This document shows positions 18,200 through 29,421 of a stretch of 64,000 bases of DNA, one piece after another. The DNA lies in assembly GCF_001421715.1 (NCBI RefSeq), contig NZ_LMKP01000002.1, positions 1 through 64,000 on the forward strand. The letters are read 5' to 3'. How positions within the stretch are numbered: the stretch's first letter is position 1; every line of letters starts with the position of its first letter. Made by a program: the position numbers and the translations under genes. This stretch comes from Sphingomonas sp. Leaf22 (GTDB taxonomy: Bacteria > Pseudomonadota > Alphaproteobacteria > Sphingomonadales > Sphingomonadaceae). The notes beneath the pieces are model-generated. The model was not told the origin of the DNA. It did not search any database and saw only the letters and a list, made by a program, of their open reading frames with translations.

Positions 18200-18366
18200 G
18201 GGCGCTGGGCAGCCTGTTGATTGCGGCGCTGGTCGGCGTCGTCGTGTTGTGGATCGCGCTCGAACTGTTCGTCGGCGCGCTGAAACTTCTCGGCGTCGCC
18301 ATCGGCATCGCGGCGATGGTTGCCGTTTATTTTGTCGCCGAAAAGGCGATCGGGAAGGGACGATAA
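18196..18366 (+). CDS. small membrane protein between nuoE and nuoF
   Basis: A 56-residue peptide with two closely spaced hydrophobic segments ([20 protein letters not shown] and [17 protein letters not shown]) and a basic end KAIGKGR. I do not recognise a family. I chose the GTG at 18196, which overlaps the nuoE stop and has GGGGA eight bases upstream; an in-frame ATG at 18181 is the alternative. nuoF begins two bases after its stop. Strict coupling to both neighbours suggests a real gene, perhaps an assembly or accessory subunit (inference). Confidence 0.65.
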   Translation: MRALGSLLIAALVGVVVLWIALELFVGALKLLGVAIGIAAMVAVYFVAEKAIGKGR

Positions 18367-18368
18367 GG

Positions 18369-19673
18369 ATGCTGGCCGACAAGGATCGCATCTTCACCAA
18401 CGTGTACGGGTTCCAGCCATGGAACCTCGACGCCGCCGTGATGCGGGGCGACTGGGACAATACCAAGGCGCTGTTGCAGCTTGGTCCCGACACGATCATC
18501 GACCGGATCAAGGCATCGGGCCTGCGCGGTCGCGGCGGGGCAGGGTTTCCGACCGGCACCAAATGGTCGTTCATGCCGAAGGCGCCCAAGCCCGACCGGC
18601 CGAACTTCCTCGTCATCAACGCCGACGAGTCCGAGCCGGGGTCGTGCAAGGACCGCGAGATCATCCGCCACGATCCGCACAAGCTGATCGAGGGCGCACT
18701 GGTCGCGGGCTTCGCGATGCGCGCGCGGGCTGCCTATATCTACATTCGCGGCGAATATATCCGCGAGGCCGAAACGCTGTTCGCTGCGATCGCCGAAGCC
18801 TATGCCAAGGGGCTGCTGGGCAAGAATGCCTGTGGCTCGGGTTATGATTTCGACGTCTTCGCGCACCGTGGTGCTGGCGCCTACATCTGCGGCGAAGAGA
18901 CCGCGATGCTGGAGTCGCTGGAAGGCAAGAAGGGCCAGCCCCGGCTGAAACCGCCCTTCCCGGCGGGCGCAGGTCTCTATGGTTGCCCGACGACGGTCAA
19001 CAATGTCGAATCGATTGCAGTGGTGCCGACGATCCTGCGCCGCAGTCCCGAATGGTTCGCCAGCTTCGGCGCGGAGAACAACCGCGGGACCAAGCTGTTC
19101 CAGATCAGCGGGCATGTTAACCGGCCGTGCGTCGTCGAGGAATCGATGAGCATCCCGTTCCGCGAGCTGATCGACAAGCATTGCGGCGGCATCCGCGGTG
19201 GCTGGGACAATCTGCTTTGCGTCATTCCTGGCGGATCGTCGGTGCCGCTGGTCAAGGCCGAGCATATCATCGACGCACCGATGGATTTCGATGGCCTCAA
19301 GGCGGTCGGTTCGGGTCTCGGCACTGCGGCGGTGATCGTCATGGACAAGTCGACCGACGTCGTCCGCGCGATCAGCCGGCTCAGCTACTTCTACAAGCAT
19401 GAGAGCTGCGGTCAGTGCACGCCGTGCCGCGAAGGTACGGGCTGGATGTGGCGAGTGATGGAACGGCTGCGCACCGGCGATGCCGACATCTCCGAGATCG
19501 ACATGCTGCAACAGGTTACGAAGCAGGTCGAAGGTCATACCATCTGCGCGCTCGGCGACGCGGCGGCGTGGCCGATCCAGGGCCTGATCAAGAATTTCCG
19601 TCCGGAAATCGAACGGCGGATCAACGAGAAGCGCGGCGGCGGCATGTCGCCCATGATGGAAGCGGCCGAATAA
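18369..19673 (+). CDS. nuoF: NADH-quinone oxidoreductase subunit F
   Basis: The NADH-binding, FMN- and 4Fe-4S-containing subunit where electrons enter complex I. 434 residues from the ATG at 18369. The flavin/NADH motifs [16 protein letters not shown] and [19 protein letters not shown] are present, as are the cluster ligands in [13 protein letters not shown] and, about 40 residues later, [13 protein letters not shown]. The next gene, nuoG, overlaps its stop by one base. Confidence 0.97.
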   Translation: MLADKDRIFTNVYGFQPWNLDAAVMRGDWDNTKALLQLGPDTIIDRIKASGLRGRGGAGFPTGTKWSFMPKAPKPDRPNFLVINADESEPGSCKDREIIRHDPHKLIEGALVAGFAMRARAAYIYIRGEYIREAETLFAAIAEAYAKGLLGKNACGSGYDFDVFAHRGAGAYICGEETAMLESLEGKKGQPRLKPPFPAGAGLYGCPTTVNNVESIAVVPTILRRSPEWFASFGAENNRGTKLFQISGHVNRPCVVEESMSIPFRELIDKHCGGIRGGWDNLLCVIPGGSSVPLVKAEHIIDAPMDFDGLKAVGSGLGTAAVIVMDKSTDVVRAISRLSYFYKHESCGQCTPCREGTGWMWRVMERLRTGDADISEIDMLQQVTKQVEGHTICALGDAAAWPIQGLIKNFRPEIERRINEKRGGGMSPMMEAAE

Positions 19674-21688
19674 TGCCGAAGGTAAAAGTAGACGGGGTCG
19701 AAGTCGAAGTGCCGCAAGGCGCTACCGTACTTCAGGCATGCGAAGCGGCGGGGAAGGAAATTCCACGCTTCTGCTATCACGAGCGGCTGTCGATCGCCGG
19801 CAATTGCCGGATGTGTCTGGTCGAGGTGAAGCCGGGGCCGCCCAAGCCGCAGGCCTCCTGCGCACTGCCCGCTGCCGACAATCAGGAAATCCGCACCGAC
19901 AGCGCGATGGTGAAGGCCGCGCGCGAAGGTGTGATGGAATTCCTGCTCATCAACCATCCGCTCGACTGCCCGATCTGCGATCAGGGTGGCGAATGCGACC
20001 TGCAGGACCAGTCGGTCGCGTACGGTCGTGGCCATTCGCGCTATGACGAGAACAAGCGCGCCGTCACCGAAAAATATATGGGACCGATCGTCAAGACGGT
20101 GATGACGCGCTGCATCCAGTGCACGCGCTGCATCCGCTTTGCCGAGGAAGTCGCCGGGGTCGAGGAAATCGGCGCGATCTATCGCGGCGAGAATATGCAG
20201 ATCACCAGCTATCTCGAGCAGGCGGTATCGAGCGAGCTGTCGGGCAACATCGTCGATCTGTGCCCGGTCGGTGCGCTGACGTCGAAGCCCTATGCGTTCG
20301 AGGCGCGTCCGTGGGAGCTCAAGAAGACGCTCGCTATCGACGTGATGGACGCGGTCGGCACCAACATCCGTCTCGACAGCCGTGGCCGACAGGTGTTGCG
20401 TTGTGTTCCGCGGATCAACGAAGACGTGAACGAGGAATGGGCGCACGACAAGACGCGCCACGCCGTCGATGGTCTCGTCCGTCGCCGTCTCGACAAGCCT
20501 TATGTCCGCAAGGACGGCAAGCTGGTCGCGGCCGAATGGGACGACGCCTTCGCTGCCATCGCGGCGGCCAATGCGGGATCGTCGGTTGCGGCGATCGCGG
20601 GCGACCTGCTCGATTGCGAGACCATGTTCGCGGCCAAGGCGCTGGTGAACGCGCTGGGTTCGTCGCTGCTCGAAGGGCGGCAGACGGGCATGGATTATGA
20701 CGTCACCAATCTCGGGGCCGTCGCGTTCAACTCGACGATCGCCGGTGTCGAGGATGCCGATGCGATCCTGCTGGTCGGGACCGACCTGCGCCACGAAGCA
20801 CCCCTCATCAACACGCGTGTCCGCAAGGCGATCAAGAAGGGCGCACGCGTGTTCGCGATCGGCCCCAATGTCGATCTGACCTACAAGGCGGAGTGGCTGG
20901 GCGACGATCTCGGTCTGCTCGGCGGCCTGCCCGACCGTGCGGCCGAAGCGATGGATGCGGCCAAGCGGCCGATGGTCATCGTCGGTCCCGCGGCGCTCCG
21001 GAACGGTCACGGCGCGGCGTTGAAGCTTGCGCAGGACGGCAATCTGGTCCGGACGCTCGAGGATGGCACGACGTGGAACGGCTTCAACGTCGTCCACCTC
21101 GCTGCCGCCCGCATGGGTGCCTTGATGCTCGGCTATGCGCAGCCGGGTGGCATCGCCGATATCGTCGCCGCGAACCCGAAGCTGGTATTCTTCCTCGGTG
21201 CCGACGAAGTGGACTTCGCCAAGTTCGCTGGCGCGATGAAGGTGTATATCGGCCATCATGGCGACAAGGGTGCTGTGGCGGCCGATATCGTCCTGCCGGG
21301 GGCGAGCTACGCGGAAAAGGCCGGCACCTATGTCAATATGGAAGGCCGTGTGCAGCGTGGCGACCGTGCGGTGTTCCCGCCGGGCGACGCGCGCGAGGAC
21401 TGGACGATTTTCCGCGCACTGGCGGAAGTGCTCGGCGTGACGCTGCCGTTCGATGATTTCAACGGCGTGCGGGCGGCGATGGCATTGGCCGTACCCGAAC
21501 TGGGTCGGGAGGGTCTGGTACGGTTTGACTGGAACCCGCCGGTACTCGACGCTAAGGGCTCGGGGACGGTGACCTATCCGGTGACCGACTTCTATCTGAC
21601 CAACGCGATCTGCCGGGCCAGTCCGACGATGCAGCGTTGTTCGGCCGAACTTGTCCATGGCCAGGATTTCGCGGAGGCCGCCGAGTGA
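19673..21688 (+). CDS. nuoG: NADH-quinone oxidoreductase subunit G
   Basis: Largest peripheral-arm subunit, 671 residues, which carries several Fe-S clusters in the electron wire. The N-terminal ferredoxin domain has cysteines 34, 45, 48 and 63 ([18 protein letters not shown]). Next come the histidine-ligated [19 protein letters not shown] cluster and the [15 protein letters not shown] 4Fe-4S site with the later [13 protein letters not shown]. The C-terminal two-thirds is the molybdopterin-oxidoreductase-like fold, without cofactor function in this family. It starts at the ATG overlapping the nuoF stop. Confidence 0.97.
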   Translation: MPKVKVDGVEVEVPQGATVLQACEAAGKEIPRFCYHERLSIAGNCRMCLVEVKPGPPKPQASCALPAADNQEIRTDSAMVKAAREGVMEFLLINHPLDCPICDQGGECDLQDQSVAYGRGHSRYDENKRAVTEKYMGPIVKTVMTRCIQCTRCIRFAEEVAGVEEIGAIYRGENMQITSYLEQAVSSELSGNIVDLCPVGALTSKPYAFEARPWELKKTLAIDVMDAVGTNIRLDSRGRQVLRCVPRINEDVNEEWAHDKTRHAVDGLVRRRLDKPYVRKDGKLVAAEWDDAFAAIAAANAGSSVAAIAGDLLDCETMFAAKALVNALGSSLLEGRQTGMDYDVTNLGAVAFNSTIAGVEDADAILLVGTDLRHEAPLINTRVRKAIKKGARVFAIGPNVDLTYKAEWLGDDLGLLGGLPDRAAEAMDAAKRPMVIVGPAALRNGHGAALKLAQDGNLVRTLEDGTTWNGFNVVHLAAARMGALMLGYAQPGGIADIVAANPKLVFFLGADEVDFAKFAGAMKVYIGHHGDKGAVAADIVLPGASYAEKAGTYVNMEGRVQRGDRAVFPPGDAREDWTIFRALAEVLGVTLPFDDFNGVRAAMALAVPELGREGLVRFDWNPPVLDAKGSGTVTYPVTDFYLTNAICRASPTMQRCSAELVHGQDFAEAAE

Positions 21689-22740
21689 CCTCGTTTTTCG
21701 AAACTACCGTCGGCATGCCCTATGGCTGGGCCTGGACCGTCGCGACGCTGATTGGCATTCTGGTCATCGCCTTGCCGCTGATGCTGGCGGTGGCGATGAT
21801 CATTTACGCCGATCGCAAGATCTGGGCGGCGATGGCGCTGCGTCGCGGTCCCAACGTCGTCGGCCCGTTCGGCCTTCTCCAGTCGTTTGCCGACGGCCTG
21901 AAGGTGTTCCTGCAGGAGACGATCGTCCCGTCGTCGGCCAATCGTGGCCTGTTCCTGCTGGCACCAATCATCACCTTCACCGTCGCGCTGATCGTGTGGG
22001 CAGTGATCCCGTTCGATGTCGGCGTGGTGGTCGCCGACATCAATGTCGGTCTGCTCTACATTCTCGCCGCATCGTCGCTGGGGGTGTACGGCGTCATCAT
22101 TTCGGGTTGGGCGTCGAACTCGAAATACCCGTTCTATTCGGCGCTGCGTGCCGCCGCGCAGATGGTCAGCTATGAGGTCGCGATCGGCTTCGTGCTGCTT
22201 TCTGTAGTGTTGTGGGCCGGATCGTTCAACCTGACGACGATCGTCCTCGAACAGCGGGCACATATCTTCGGCTTCATCAATGGCTTCGGTTTCAACCCGT
22301 TGCTGTTTCCAATGGCGGTCGTGTTCCTGATTTCCTCGCTTGCCGAGACGGCGCGCGCGCCGTTCGATCTGACCGAGGCGGAATCGGAACTGGTCGCGGG
22401 CTATCAGACCGAATATTCGTCGATGGCGTTCGCGCTGTTCTGGCTCGGCGAATATGCCAACGTCATTCTGATGTGCGCGCTCAACGCGCTGCTGTTCTGG
22501 GGCGGTTGGCTGCCGCCGGTCGATTGGGCTCCGCTCTATTTCGTGCCGGGCATCATCTGGTTCCTTGCCAAGACGTTCTTCTTCTTCTTCGTGTTCAGCT
22601 GGATCAAGGCGACGGTGCCCCGGTACCGCTATGACCAGCTGATGCGGCTGGGCTGGAAGATTTTCCTGCCGCTGTCGCTGACCTTCGTTTTCCTCGTGTC
22701 GGGCTGGCTGATGATCCAGCGCGTAGGATTGCCAGCATGA
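21685..22740 (+). CDS. nuoH: NADH-quinone oxidoreductase subunit H
   Basis: Membrane subunit at the junction with the peripheral arm; it helps form the quinone channel. 351 residues, about eight membrane helices. Family motifs are [20 protein letters not shown] and [17 protein letters not shown] in the N-terminal part, and [20 protein letters not shown] in the acidic cytoplasmic loop. It starts with a GTG overlapping the nuoG stop by four bases and ends overlapping the nuoI ATG by four bases. Confidence 0.97.
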   Translation: MTSFFETTVGMPYGWAWTVATLIGILVIALPLMLAVAMIIYADRKIWAAMALRRGPNVVGPFGLLQSFADGLKVFLQETIVPSSANRGLFLLAPIITFTVALIVWAVIPFDVGVVVADINVGLLYILAASSLGVYGVIISGWASNSKYPFYSALRAAAQMVSYEVAIGFVLLSVVLWAGSFNLTTIVLEQRAHIFGFINGFGFNPLLFPMAVVFLISSLAETARAPFDLTEAESELVAGYQTEYSSMAFALFWLGEYANVILMCALNALLFWGGWLPPVDWAPLYFVPGIIWFLAKTFFFFFVFSWIKATVPRYRYDQLMRLGWKIFLPLSLTFVFLVSGWLMIQRVGLPA

Positions 22741-23222
22741 GTATCGCCCAGACCATCCGATCGTTCACCCTGTGGGAGTTCGTGAAGGCGCACGCGCTGA
22801 CGCTGCGGTACTTCTTCAAGGCCAAGGCAACGATCAACTATCCGTACGAGAAGAATCCGATCTCGCCCCGCTTCCGCGGCGAGCATGCGCTGCGTCGCTA
22901 TCCCAATGGCGAAGAGCGTTGCATCGCGTGCAAGCTGTGTGAGGCGGTTTGTCCCGCGCTGGCGATCACGATCGAGGCTGAACCGCGTCAGGACGGCAGC
23001 CGCCGGACGACCCGCTACGACATCGACATGACCAAGTGCATCTATTGCGGCTTGTGTCAGGAGGCCTGCCCGGTCGACGCGATCGTAGAAGGCCCGAATT
23101 TCGAATTCGCTACCGAAACGCGCGAAGAGTTGATCTATCACAAGGACAAGCTGCTCGCGAATGGTGACCGTTGGGAACGCGCGATTGCTGCGAACCTTGC
23201 GAGCGACGCGCCCTATCGGTAA
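22737..23222 (+). CDS. nuoI: NADH-quinone oxidoreductase subunit I
   Basis: Peripheral-arm subunit with two 4Fe-4S clusters (N6a, N6b). 161 residues. Two classical ferredoxin motifs are visible: [16 protein letters not shown] and [16 protein letters not shown]. The N-terminal amphipathic helix lies against the membrane, and the [22 protein letters not shown] segment is typical. After it the operon has an unusual 112-base non-coding gap before nuoJ, containing a CCGGCG/CGCCGG stem but no gene that I can see. Confidence 0.97.
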   Translation: MSIAQTIRSFTLWEFVKAHALTLRYFFKAKATINYPYEKNPISPRFRGEHALRRYPNGEERCIACKLCEAVCPALAITIEAEPRQDGSRRTTRYDIDMTKCIYCGLCQEACPVDAIVEGPNFEFATETREELIYHKDKLLANGDRWERAIAANLASDAPYR

Positions 23223-23334
23223 TGGCGCGCATATTCCGTACCGGCGGGGACGAGAGACCTCGCTTCGCCGGCCAATCGATTAGCGTTTCGTCCCGCAGCA
23301 TCACGCGGGGCGGGCAGGGGGAAGAGCAGCGCTC

Positions 23335-23946
23335 GTGATCCAGACACTCGCCTTCTATCTGTTCGCCACGGTCGTGGTGGCATCGGCTGCGCTGACGATC
23401 ACGTCGCGCAACCCGGTCCATTCGGTGCTGTGGCTGATCCTCGCCTTCTTCAACGCGGCGGGCCTGATGGTCCTTTGCGGGGCTGAATTCATCGCGATGC
23501 TCCTCGTCATCGTCTATGTCGGCGCGGTCGCTGTCCTGTTTCTGTTCGTGGTCATGATGCTCGACATCGACTTCACCGAACTGCGCGCCGGCTTCGTCCG
23601 CTATCTGCCAGCGGGCCTTGCGCTGGCGGTGCTGCTTGCGGTCGAACTCATCGTCGGTGCCTATGCGTGGACGGCCGCCCGGATCGACCTTGCGCGGCGC
23701 ATCGCGCCCACCGAAGCGGCGGTGCCGAATATCGAGGCGATCGGGCGGCTGCTCTATTCGCGATATCTCTACGTCTTCGAAGGCGTCGGGCTGGTGCTGC
23801 TGGTCGCGATGATCGGTGCGATCGTCCTGACCCAGCGCAAGCGGGCGGATGCCAAGGCGCAGAACATCAATCGCCAGATCAATCGTCGGGCGAAGGATGC
23901 CATCCGCAACGTCAATCAGCCCATCGGGCAGGGGGTGGAGCTGTGA
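23335..23946 (+). CDS. nuoJ: NADH-quinone oxidoreductase subunit J
   Basis: Membrane-arm subunit, 203 residues, five predicted helices. It contains the family stretch [19 protein letters not shown] and the pi-bulge helix [19 protein letters not shown], which changes conformation during coupling. The end, after about residue 165, is a basic hydrophilic tail ([19 protein letters not shown]). It starts with GTG at 23335 and overlaps nuoK by four bases. Confidence 0.95.
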   Translation: MIQTLAFYLFATVVVASAALTITSRNPVHSVLWLILAFFNAAGLMVLCGAEFIAMLLVIVYVGAVAVLFLFVVMMLDIDFTELRAGFVRYLPAGLALAVLLAVELIVGAYAWTAARIDLARRIAPTEAAVPNIEAIGRLLYSRYLYVFEGVGLVLLVAMIGAIVLTQRKRADAKAQNINRQINRRAKDAIRNVNQPIGQGVEL

Positions 23947-24248
23947 TCGGACTGACCCATTATCTGGTCGTCGCGGCGATCCTGTTTACGCTGGGGGTGC
24001 TCGGCATCTTCCTGAACCGCAAAAATCTGATCGTCATCCTGATGTCGATCGAGTTGATCCTGCTGGCGGTGAACATCAATTTCGTGGCCTTCTCGGCGCA
24101 GTTGGGCGACCTCGTCGGTCAGATTTTCGCGATGTTCGTGCTGGCGGTCGCCGCGGGGGAGAGCGCGATCGGTCTGGCCATCATGGTCATCTATTTCCGT
24201 GGTCGCGGTTCCATCGCGGTCGACGACGTCAACCGGATGAAGGGGTGA
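23943..24248 (+). CDS. nuoK: NADH-quinone oxidoreductase subunit K
   Basis: Small three-helix membrane-arm subunit, 101 residues, related to MrpC antiporter subunits. The conserved intramembrane glutamates are in [17 protein letters not shown] and [13 protein letters not shown]; both are needed for proton pumping in studied homologues. It begins with a GTG that overlaps the nuoJ stop. nuoL starts 34 bases downstream. Confidence 0.97.
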   Translation: MIGLTHYLVVAAILFTLGVLGIFLNRKNLIVILMSIELILLAVNINFVAFSAQLGDLVGQIFAMFVLAVAAGESAIGLAIMVIYFRGRGSIAVDDVNRMKG

Positions 24249-24282
24249 TGCCGGTGGCTTTTCGGTTTTCGGGGGTGCTTTC

Positions 24283-26370
24283 GTGAGCGCCATCCATATC
24301 GTCGTGTTCCTGCCGCTGCTGGCGTCGATCGTCGCGGGGCTGGCCAACCGCGCCTTCGGTATCGCGGTGCCGAAAATCATCACGACCGCCGGACTGTTGA
24401 TCGCGGCCGCGCTGTCGTGGTCGATCTTCATTCCGTTCCTGACCGGCGCGGCGCAGGCGAACGTCGCGCAGGTGTCGACCTGGATTCTGTCGGGCGGCAT
24501 GGACATCGCGTGGGAATTGCGGGTCGATCCGCTGACCGCGGTTATGCTGGTCGTCATCACCAGCGTGTCGGCGCTCGTCCACCTCTATAGCTGGGGCTAT
24601 ATGAGCGAGGACCCCGATCAGCCGCGCTTTTTTGCCTATCTCTCGCTGTTCACCTTCGCGATGCTGATGCTGGTGACCGCGAACAACCTGGTACAGATGT
24701 TCTTCGGTTGGGAAGGTGTCGGTCTGGCATCGTACCTGCTGATCGGTTTCTGGTTCCGCAAGCCATCGGCAAATGCCGCGGCGATCAAGGCGTTCGTTGT
24801 CAACCGCGTCGGCGATCTGGGCTTCATGCTCGGCATCTTCGGCACTTATCTGGTGTTCGGCACGATCTCGATCCCGGCGATCCTCGAGGCCGCGCCGTCG
24901 ATGGCCGGCTCGACGATCGGTTTCCTGTGGTTCCGCGCCGACACGATGACGGTGCTCTGCCTGCTGCTGTTCGTCGGCGCGATGGGCAAGTCGGCACAGC
25001 TCGGACTTCACACTTGGTTGCCGGACGCGATGGAAGGTCCGACCCCGGTGTCGGCGCTGATCCACGCCGCGACGATGGTTACCGCCGGCGTGTTCATGGT
25101 GTGCCGTCTGTCGCCGATGTTCGAAACCTCGCCGACCGCGCTGGCCGTAGTAACCGGTGTCGGTGCCGCGACCTGCCTGTTCGCGGCGACGATCGGGTTG
25201 GTCCAGACCGACATCAAGCGGGTCATCGCCTATTCGACCTGCTCGCAGCTCGGCTATATGTTCTTTGCGGCGGGTGTCGGGGCTTACGGCGCGGCGATGT
25301 TTCACCTATTCACGCACGCCTTTTTCAAGGCGTTGCTGTTCCTCGGTGCCGGCTCGGTTATCCATGCGATGCACCACGAACAGGACATGCGCTATTACGG
25401 GGGCCTGCGGAAGCATATTCCGCTGACCTTCTGGGCGATGATGGCGGGCACACTCGCGATCACCGGTGTCGGCATCTACGAAGTGGGCGGTTTTGCCGGC
25501 TATCACTCGAAGGACGCGATCCTCGAAGCGGCGTGGGCGGCGGGTCCGCGCGGCTATGGTGCCTTCTATGTCGGTACCTTCGCAGCGTTGCTCACCAGCT
25601 TCTATTCGTGGCGGCTGATGTTCCTGACCTTCTTCGGCAAACCGCGCTGGGCCGGGTCGGAACATATCCAGCATGCGGTCCATGATGCGCACGGTCATCA
25701 TGGGCATGACGATCATGCCCATCACGATGCGCATCCGGCAGCCGAAGACGCGGGTCATGCCCCGTCGACGCACGACGCCCATGCCACCGATGTCGTCGAA
25801 GGTACGGCGGGCTATCATCCGCATGAGAGCCCGATCGTGATGCTCATCCCGCTGATCGTGCTGACGGTCGGCGCGGTCGCTGCCGGTTATGTGTTCAACC
25901 ATTGGTTCATCGGCGGTGACGCCGGCGAGGCCTTCTGGAAGGGCAGCCTGTTCTACAACGAGCATCTGATGCACGCGATGCACCAGGTGCCGTTGCTGGT
26001 GAAGCTGGCCGCGACGATCGTGATGCTGATCGGTCTGGCGAGTGCATTTTACGTCTATATCCTGCGGCCGGGCACGGCGGCGGCGATTGCAGACACGTTC
26101 CGCGTGCTGCACCGCTTCCTGCTCAACAAATGGTATTTCGACGAGCTGTATCATCTGCTGTTCGTCCGCCCGGCCTTTGCGTTTGGCCGTTTCTTCTGGA
26201 AGCGTGGCGACGAACAGACGATCAACCGCTTCGGTCCAGATGGTTCGGCGGCGCTGGTCGGCTTTTCGAGCCGCCTCACGGTCCGGATGCAGACCGGCTA
26301 TCTCTACACCTATGCCTTCGTCATGCTGATCGGCCTGACGGCGGCAGTTACCTGGGCGATCGCGTCGTGA
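24283..26370 (+). CDS. nuoL: NADH-quinone oxidoreductase subunit L, with a His-rich loop
   Basis: Distal antiporter-like proton-pumping subunit, 695 residues, with the long lateral helix near the C-terminus. Family motifs include LFFG-type MFFGWEGVGLASYLLIGFW, LHTWLPDAMEGPTPVSALIHA and QTDIKRVIAYSTCSQLGYM. About residues 464-515 form an inserted hydrophilic loop packed with histidines (DAHGHHGHDDHAHHDAHP and further His to HPHESP), likely able to bind Zn, Ni or Cu. Start is the GTG at 24283. Confidence 0.97.
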   Translation: MSAIHIVVFLPLLASIVAGLANRAFGIAVPKIITTAGLLIAAALSWSIFIPFLTGAAQANVAQVSTWILSGGMDIAWELRVDPLTAVMLVVITSVSALVHLYSWGYMSEDPDQPRFFAYLSLFTFAMLMLVTANNLVQMFFGWEGVGLASYLLIGFWFRKPSANAAAIKAFVVNRVGDLGFMLGIFGTYLVFGTISIPAILEAAPSMAGSTIGFLWFRADTMTVLCLLLFVGAMGKSAQLGLHTWLPDAMEGPTPVSALIHAATMVTAGVFMVCRLSPMFETSPTALAVVTGVGAATCLFAATIGLVQTDIKRVIAYSTCSQLGYMFFAAGVGAYGAAMFHLFTHAFFKALLFLGAGSVIHAMHHEQDMRYYGGLRKHIPLTFWAMMAGTLAITGVGIYEVGGFAGYHSKDAILEAAWAAGPRGYGAFYVGTFAALLTSFYSWRLMFLTFFGKPRWAGSEHIQHAVHDAHGHHGHDDHAHHDAHPAAEDAGHAPSTHDAHATDVVEGTAGYHPHESPIVMLIPLIVLTVGAVAAGYVFNHWFIGGDAGEAFWKGSLFYNEHLMHAMHQVPLLVKLAATIVMLIGLASAFYVYILRPGTAAAIADTFRVLHRFLLNKWYFDELYHLLFVRPAFAFGRFFWKRGDEQTINRFGPDGSAALVGFSSRLTVRMQTGYLYTYAFVMLIGLTAAVTWAIAS

Positions 26371-26407
26371 TGCGCGGTTTCAAGCAATTGGTTCGGGGGA
26401 ATAACTC

Positions 26408-27976
26408 GTGAACGGCTTCCCGATCCTGTCGGTGATGCTGCTGGTACCGGCGGTCGCAGCGATGCTGTGCCTGTTCGTATCGGCGAACGGAGCACGCTGG
26501 ACGGCGCTAATCGCCACGCTGGTCAACTTCGTGTTGGGCGTCCTACTTTGGGCCAGTTACGATATCGGCGGCGCGCAGTGGCAGTTTGTCGAGGCACCGG
26601 CGCTCGGTGACTTCGGCGTATTCCGCTACGCGCTGGGGATCGACGGTTTCGCGTTGATGCTGATCATGCTTAGCGTCTTCCTGATGCCGATCTGTATCGG
26701 CGCATCGTGGAAGTCGGTGACCAATCGCGTACCCGAATATATGGCGCTGTTCCTGAGCGTCGAGGTGCTGATGATCGGCACCTTCGCGGCGCAGGATCTG
26801 CTGCTGTTCTACGTGTTCTTCGAAGCCGGCCTGATCCCGATGTACCTGATCATCGGGATTTGGGGCGGGGCGAACCGCATCTACGCATCGTACAAGTTCT
26901 TCCTGTACACGCTGCTCGGCTCGCTGCTGATGCTGATCGCAATGATCTACATGATCCGCACGGCCGGTACCTCGGATATTCCGACGCTAATGGCGTATGA
27001 TTTCCCGGTGCAGGTGCAGACGTGGCTGTGGCTCGCCTTCTTCGCGTCGTTCGCGGTCAAGATGCCGATGTGGCCGGTCCACACCTGGTTGCCCGACGCG
27101 CACGTGCAGGCACCGACCGCCGGTTCGGTCATTCTGGCGGGCGTGTTGCTGAAGCTCGGCGGATATGGCTTCCTGCGCTTCTCGCTGCCGATGTTCCCGG
27201 AGGCCTCGGGTCAGCTAACTTGGCTGATCCTGACGCTGTCAGCGATCGCGGTGGTCTACACGTCGCTCGTTGCGCTGGTGCAGTCGGACATGAAGAAGCT
27301 GATCGCCTACTCGTCGGTCGCGCACATGGCGATCGTGACCATAGGTCTGTTCGCCTTTAACCAGCAGGGCATCGAAGGCGCGATGATCGTGATGCTCAGC
27401 CACGGGCTGGTATCGGGCGCGCTGTTCCTGTGCGTCGGCATCATCTACGACCGACTGCACACGCGGGAGATCGCGCGCTATGGCGGTCTGGTGATCAACA
27501 TGCCGCGCTATGCAGTGTTCTTCCTGCTGTTCACCATGGCGTCGATCGGTCTGCCGGGGACGTCAGGGTTTGTCGGCGAGTTTCTGAGCCTTGCCGGCAC
27601 CTATCGGGTGTCGACCTGGGCGGCGCTGATCTGCACGACCGGCATCATTCTGGGCGCGGCCTATTCGCTGTACCTGTATCGCCGGATCGCGCTGGGCGAC
27701 CTCGTCCATGACGATGTGAAGGCGATGCCCGATGTGTCGATGCGCGAGCTGGCGATGCTGGCCCCGATCGCGGCGGTGGTGTTGTGGATGGGCGTGTACC
27801 CGGAAAGCTTCATTGCCCCGATGCGCAACGACGTGACGCTGTTGCTGGCGCGGATCGAACGCGCGGCGCCGGCTTCGGACTCACGGCCGACCCCGGGCAA
27901 CCCGGCGGCGGCGGCGGCGAAGGCCGCGGAACATGGAACGGGCGGCGGTGAAGCGGCGCACGGGGAATCGCACTGA
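26408..27976 (+). CDS. nuoM: NADH-quinone oxidoreductase subunit M
   Basis: Antiporter-like proton-pumping subunit of the membrane arm, 522 residues and about 14 helices. Recognisable parts are the glutamate-containing [39 protein letters not shown] and [16 protein letters not shown]. The last 35 residues are a soluble Ala/Gly/His tail ([20 protein letters not shown]). It starts with GTG 37 bases after nuoL, and its stop shares one base with the nuoN ATG. Confidence 0.97.
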   Translation: MNGFPILSVMLLVPAVAAMLCLFVSANGARWTALIATLVNFVLGVLLWASYDIGGAQWQFVEAPALGDFGVFRYALGIDGFALMLIMLSVFLMPICIGASWKSVTNRVPEYMALFLSVEVLMIGTFAAQDLLLFYVFFEAGLIPMYLIIGIWGGANRIYASYKFFLYTLLGSLLMLIAMIYMIRTAGTSDIPTLMAYDFPVQVQTWLWLAFFASFAVKMPMWPVHTWLPDAHVQAPTAGSVILAGVLLKLGGYGFLRFSLPMFPEASGQLTWLILTLSAIAVVYTSLVALVQSDMKKLIAYSSVAHMAIVTIGLFAFNQQGIEGAMIVMLSHGLVSGALFLCVGIIYDRLHTREIARYGGLVINMPRYAVFFLLFTMASIGLPGTSGFVGEFLSLAGTYRVSTWAALICTTGIILGAAYSLYLYRRIALGDLVHDDVKAMPDVSMRELAMLAPIAAVVLWMGVYPESFIAPMRNDVTLLLARIERAAPASDSRPTPGNPAAAAAKAAEHGTGGGEAAHGESH

Positions 27977-29421
27977 TGAGCTACGCCGAACAACTTTCGA
28001 TGACCCTGCCCGAGCTGGTGCTCGCGGTCGGGGCGATCGTCCTGATGCTCGTATCGGCATGGGGCAAACAGGCGGCAACGCGCGGCGTCAGCATCGCGGC
28101 GGTCTTCGTACTGGCGGGGGCCGGCGTCGCGCTGATCGGTAACGGATCGTCGGGTGGTACGGCCTTTGATGGCATGTATCGCGCCGATGCCTTTGCCGCG
28201 TTTGCCAAGGTACTGATCTATTTCGCATCGGCCGTCGCGATCATCATCGCGCCCCGCTTTTTCGAACGGACCAGCGGCGACGACCTGAAGCCTGAATATC
28301 CGGTGCTGATCCTGTTGTCGGCCTGCGGCATGGGCATGATGGTGTCGGCGTCGGATCTGCTGCTGCTGTATGTCGGGCTCGAACTGCAGAGCCTTGCGGC
28401 CTATGTGCTGGCCAGCTTCATGCGCCGGGACACGCGTTCGGCCGAGGCGGGCCTGAAGTATTTCGTGCTGGGTGCGCTGGCGTCGGGCATCCTGCTCTAT
28501 GGCATCAGCCTGGTGTATGGCTTCTCCGGCACAACGTTGTTCACCGATATCGCGACGGCCTATGCCGGGCCGCGGAACATGGGCCTGCTGTTCGGGCTGG
28601 TATTCGTGTTCGCCGGGATTGCCTTCAAGCTGGCGGCGGTGCCGTTCCACATGTGGACGCCGGACGTGTATGAGGGCGCACCGACCCCGGTGACCGCGTT
28701 CTTCGCGTCGGCACCCAAGGTCGCGGCGATGGCGATGGCGTTGCGCGTTGCGGTTGAGGCGATGGGCCCGGCGGTGGACCAGTGGCGGCAGATTGTGGTC
28801 TTTGCGGCACTCGCCTCGATCGTGCTCGGTGCGGTCGGCGCGATCGGTCAGACGAACGTCAAGCGGCTGCTGGCCTATTCGTCGATCAACAATGTCGGCT
28901 TCGCGCTGATCGGCCTGGCCGCGGGGTCGTCGCAGGGCGTGGCGGGTGTGTTGTTCTATCTGGCGGTTTATGTCGTCATGACGCTGGGCTCGTTTCTCGT
29001 CGTCCTGCAGATGCGGGGCAGCGATGGGCAGCCGCTGGAAACGCTGGCCAGCCTTTCGGGTCTGTCGCGGACGCGTCCGGCGCTCGCGCTGGCGCTGGCG
29101 ATCTTCATGTTCTCGCTCGCCGGTATCCCGCCGCTGTTCGGCTTCTGGGCCAAATACGCGGTGTTCGATGCGGCGGTGCAGGCCGGCCTGTTCCCGCTGG
29201 CGGTCATCGGTATCGCGGCGTCGACGATCGGTGCCTATTATTATCTCCGCGTCGTCAAGACGATGTACTTCGATGAGCCGGCACCCGAGTTCCTGCGTGA
29301 ACCGGCACTGGTCGAGGGAGGCTTGACGCTTGCGGCGGCGGTCGTGATCTCGCCGGTCAGCCTGTTCCTGATCCCGGCACTGTCGGCGTGGTCGCTGACG
29401 GCGGCTCGGGCACTGTTCTGA
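27976..29421 (+). CDS. nuoN: NADH-quinone oxidoreductase subunit N
   Basis: Third antiporter-like subunit and last of the 14 nuo genes, 481 residues, about 14 helices. Motifs include YVGLELQSLAAYVLASFMRRD with the pumping glutamate, FHMWTPDVYEGAPTPVTAFFA and QTNVKRLLAYSSINNVGF. The next gene, birA, begins inside or at its end, so expression continues into the biotin-ligase, coaX and RNase J genes. Confidence 0.97.
   Translation: MSYAEQLSMTLPELVLAVGAIVLMLVSAWGKQAATRGVSIAAVFVLAGAGVALIGNGSSGGTAFDGMYRADAFAAFAKVLIYFASAVAIIIAPRFFERTSGDDLKPEYPVLILLSACGMGMMVSASDLLLLYVGLELQSLAAYVLASFMRRDTRSAEAGLKYFVLGALASGILLYGISLVYGFSGTTLFTDIATAYAGPRNMGLLFGLVFVFAGIAFKLAAVPFHMWTPDVYEGAPTPVTAFFASAPKVAAMAMALRVAVEAMGPAVDQWRQIVVFAALASIVLGAVGAIGQTNVKRLLAYSSINNVGFALIGLAAGSSQGVAGVLFYLAVYVVMTLGSFLVVLQMRGSDGQPLETLASLSGLSRTRPALALALAIFMFSLAGIPPLFGFWAKYAVFDAAVQAGLFPLAVIGIAASTIGAYYYLRVVKTMYFDEPAPEFLREPALVEGGLTLAAAVVISPVSLFLIPALSAWSLTAARALF

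Noticed and set aside
19535..21658. A 700-residue open frame antisense to nuoG
   Set aside because: It runs opposite a clear nuoG gene and its translation is Arg/Asp/His-rich with no motifs; such frames are expected in high-GC DNA.
23223..23334. A short gene in the gap between nuoI and nuoJ
   Set aside because: No frame with a start, ribosome site and sensible composition; only GC-rich stems are seen.
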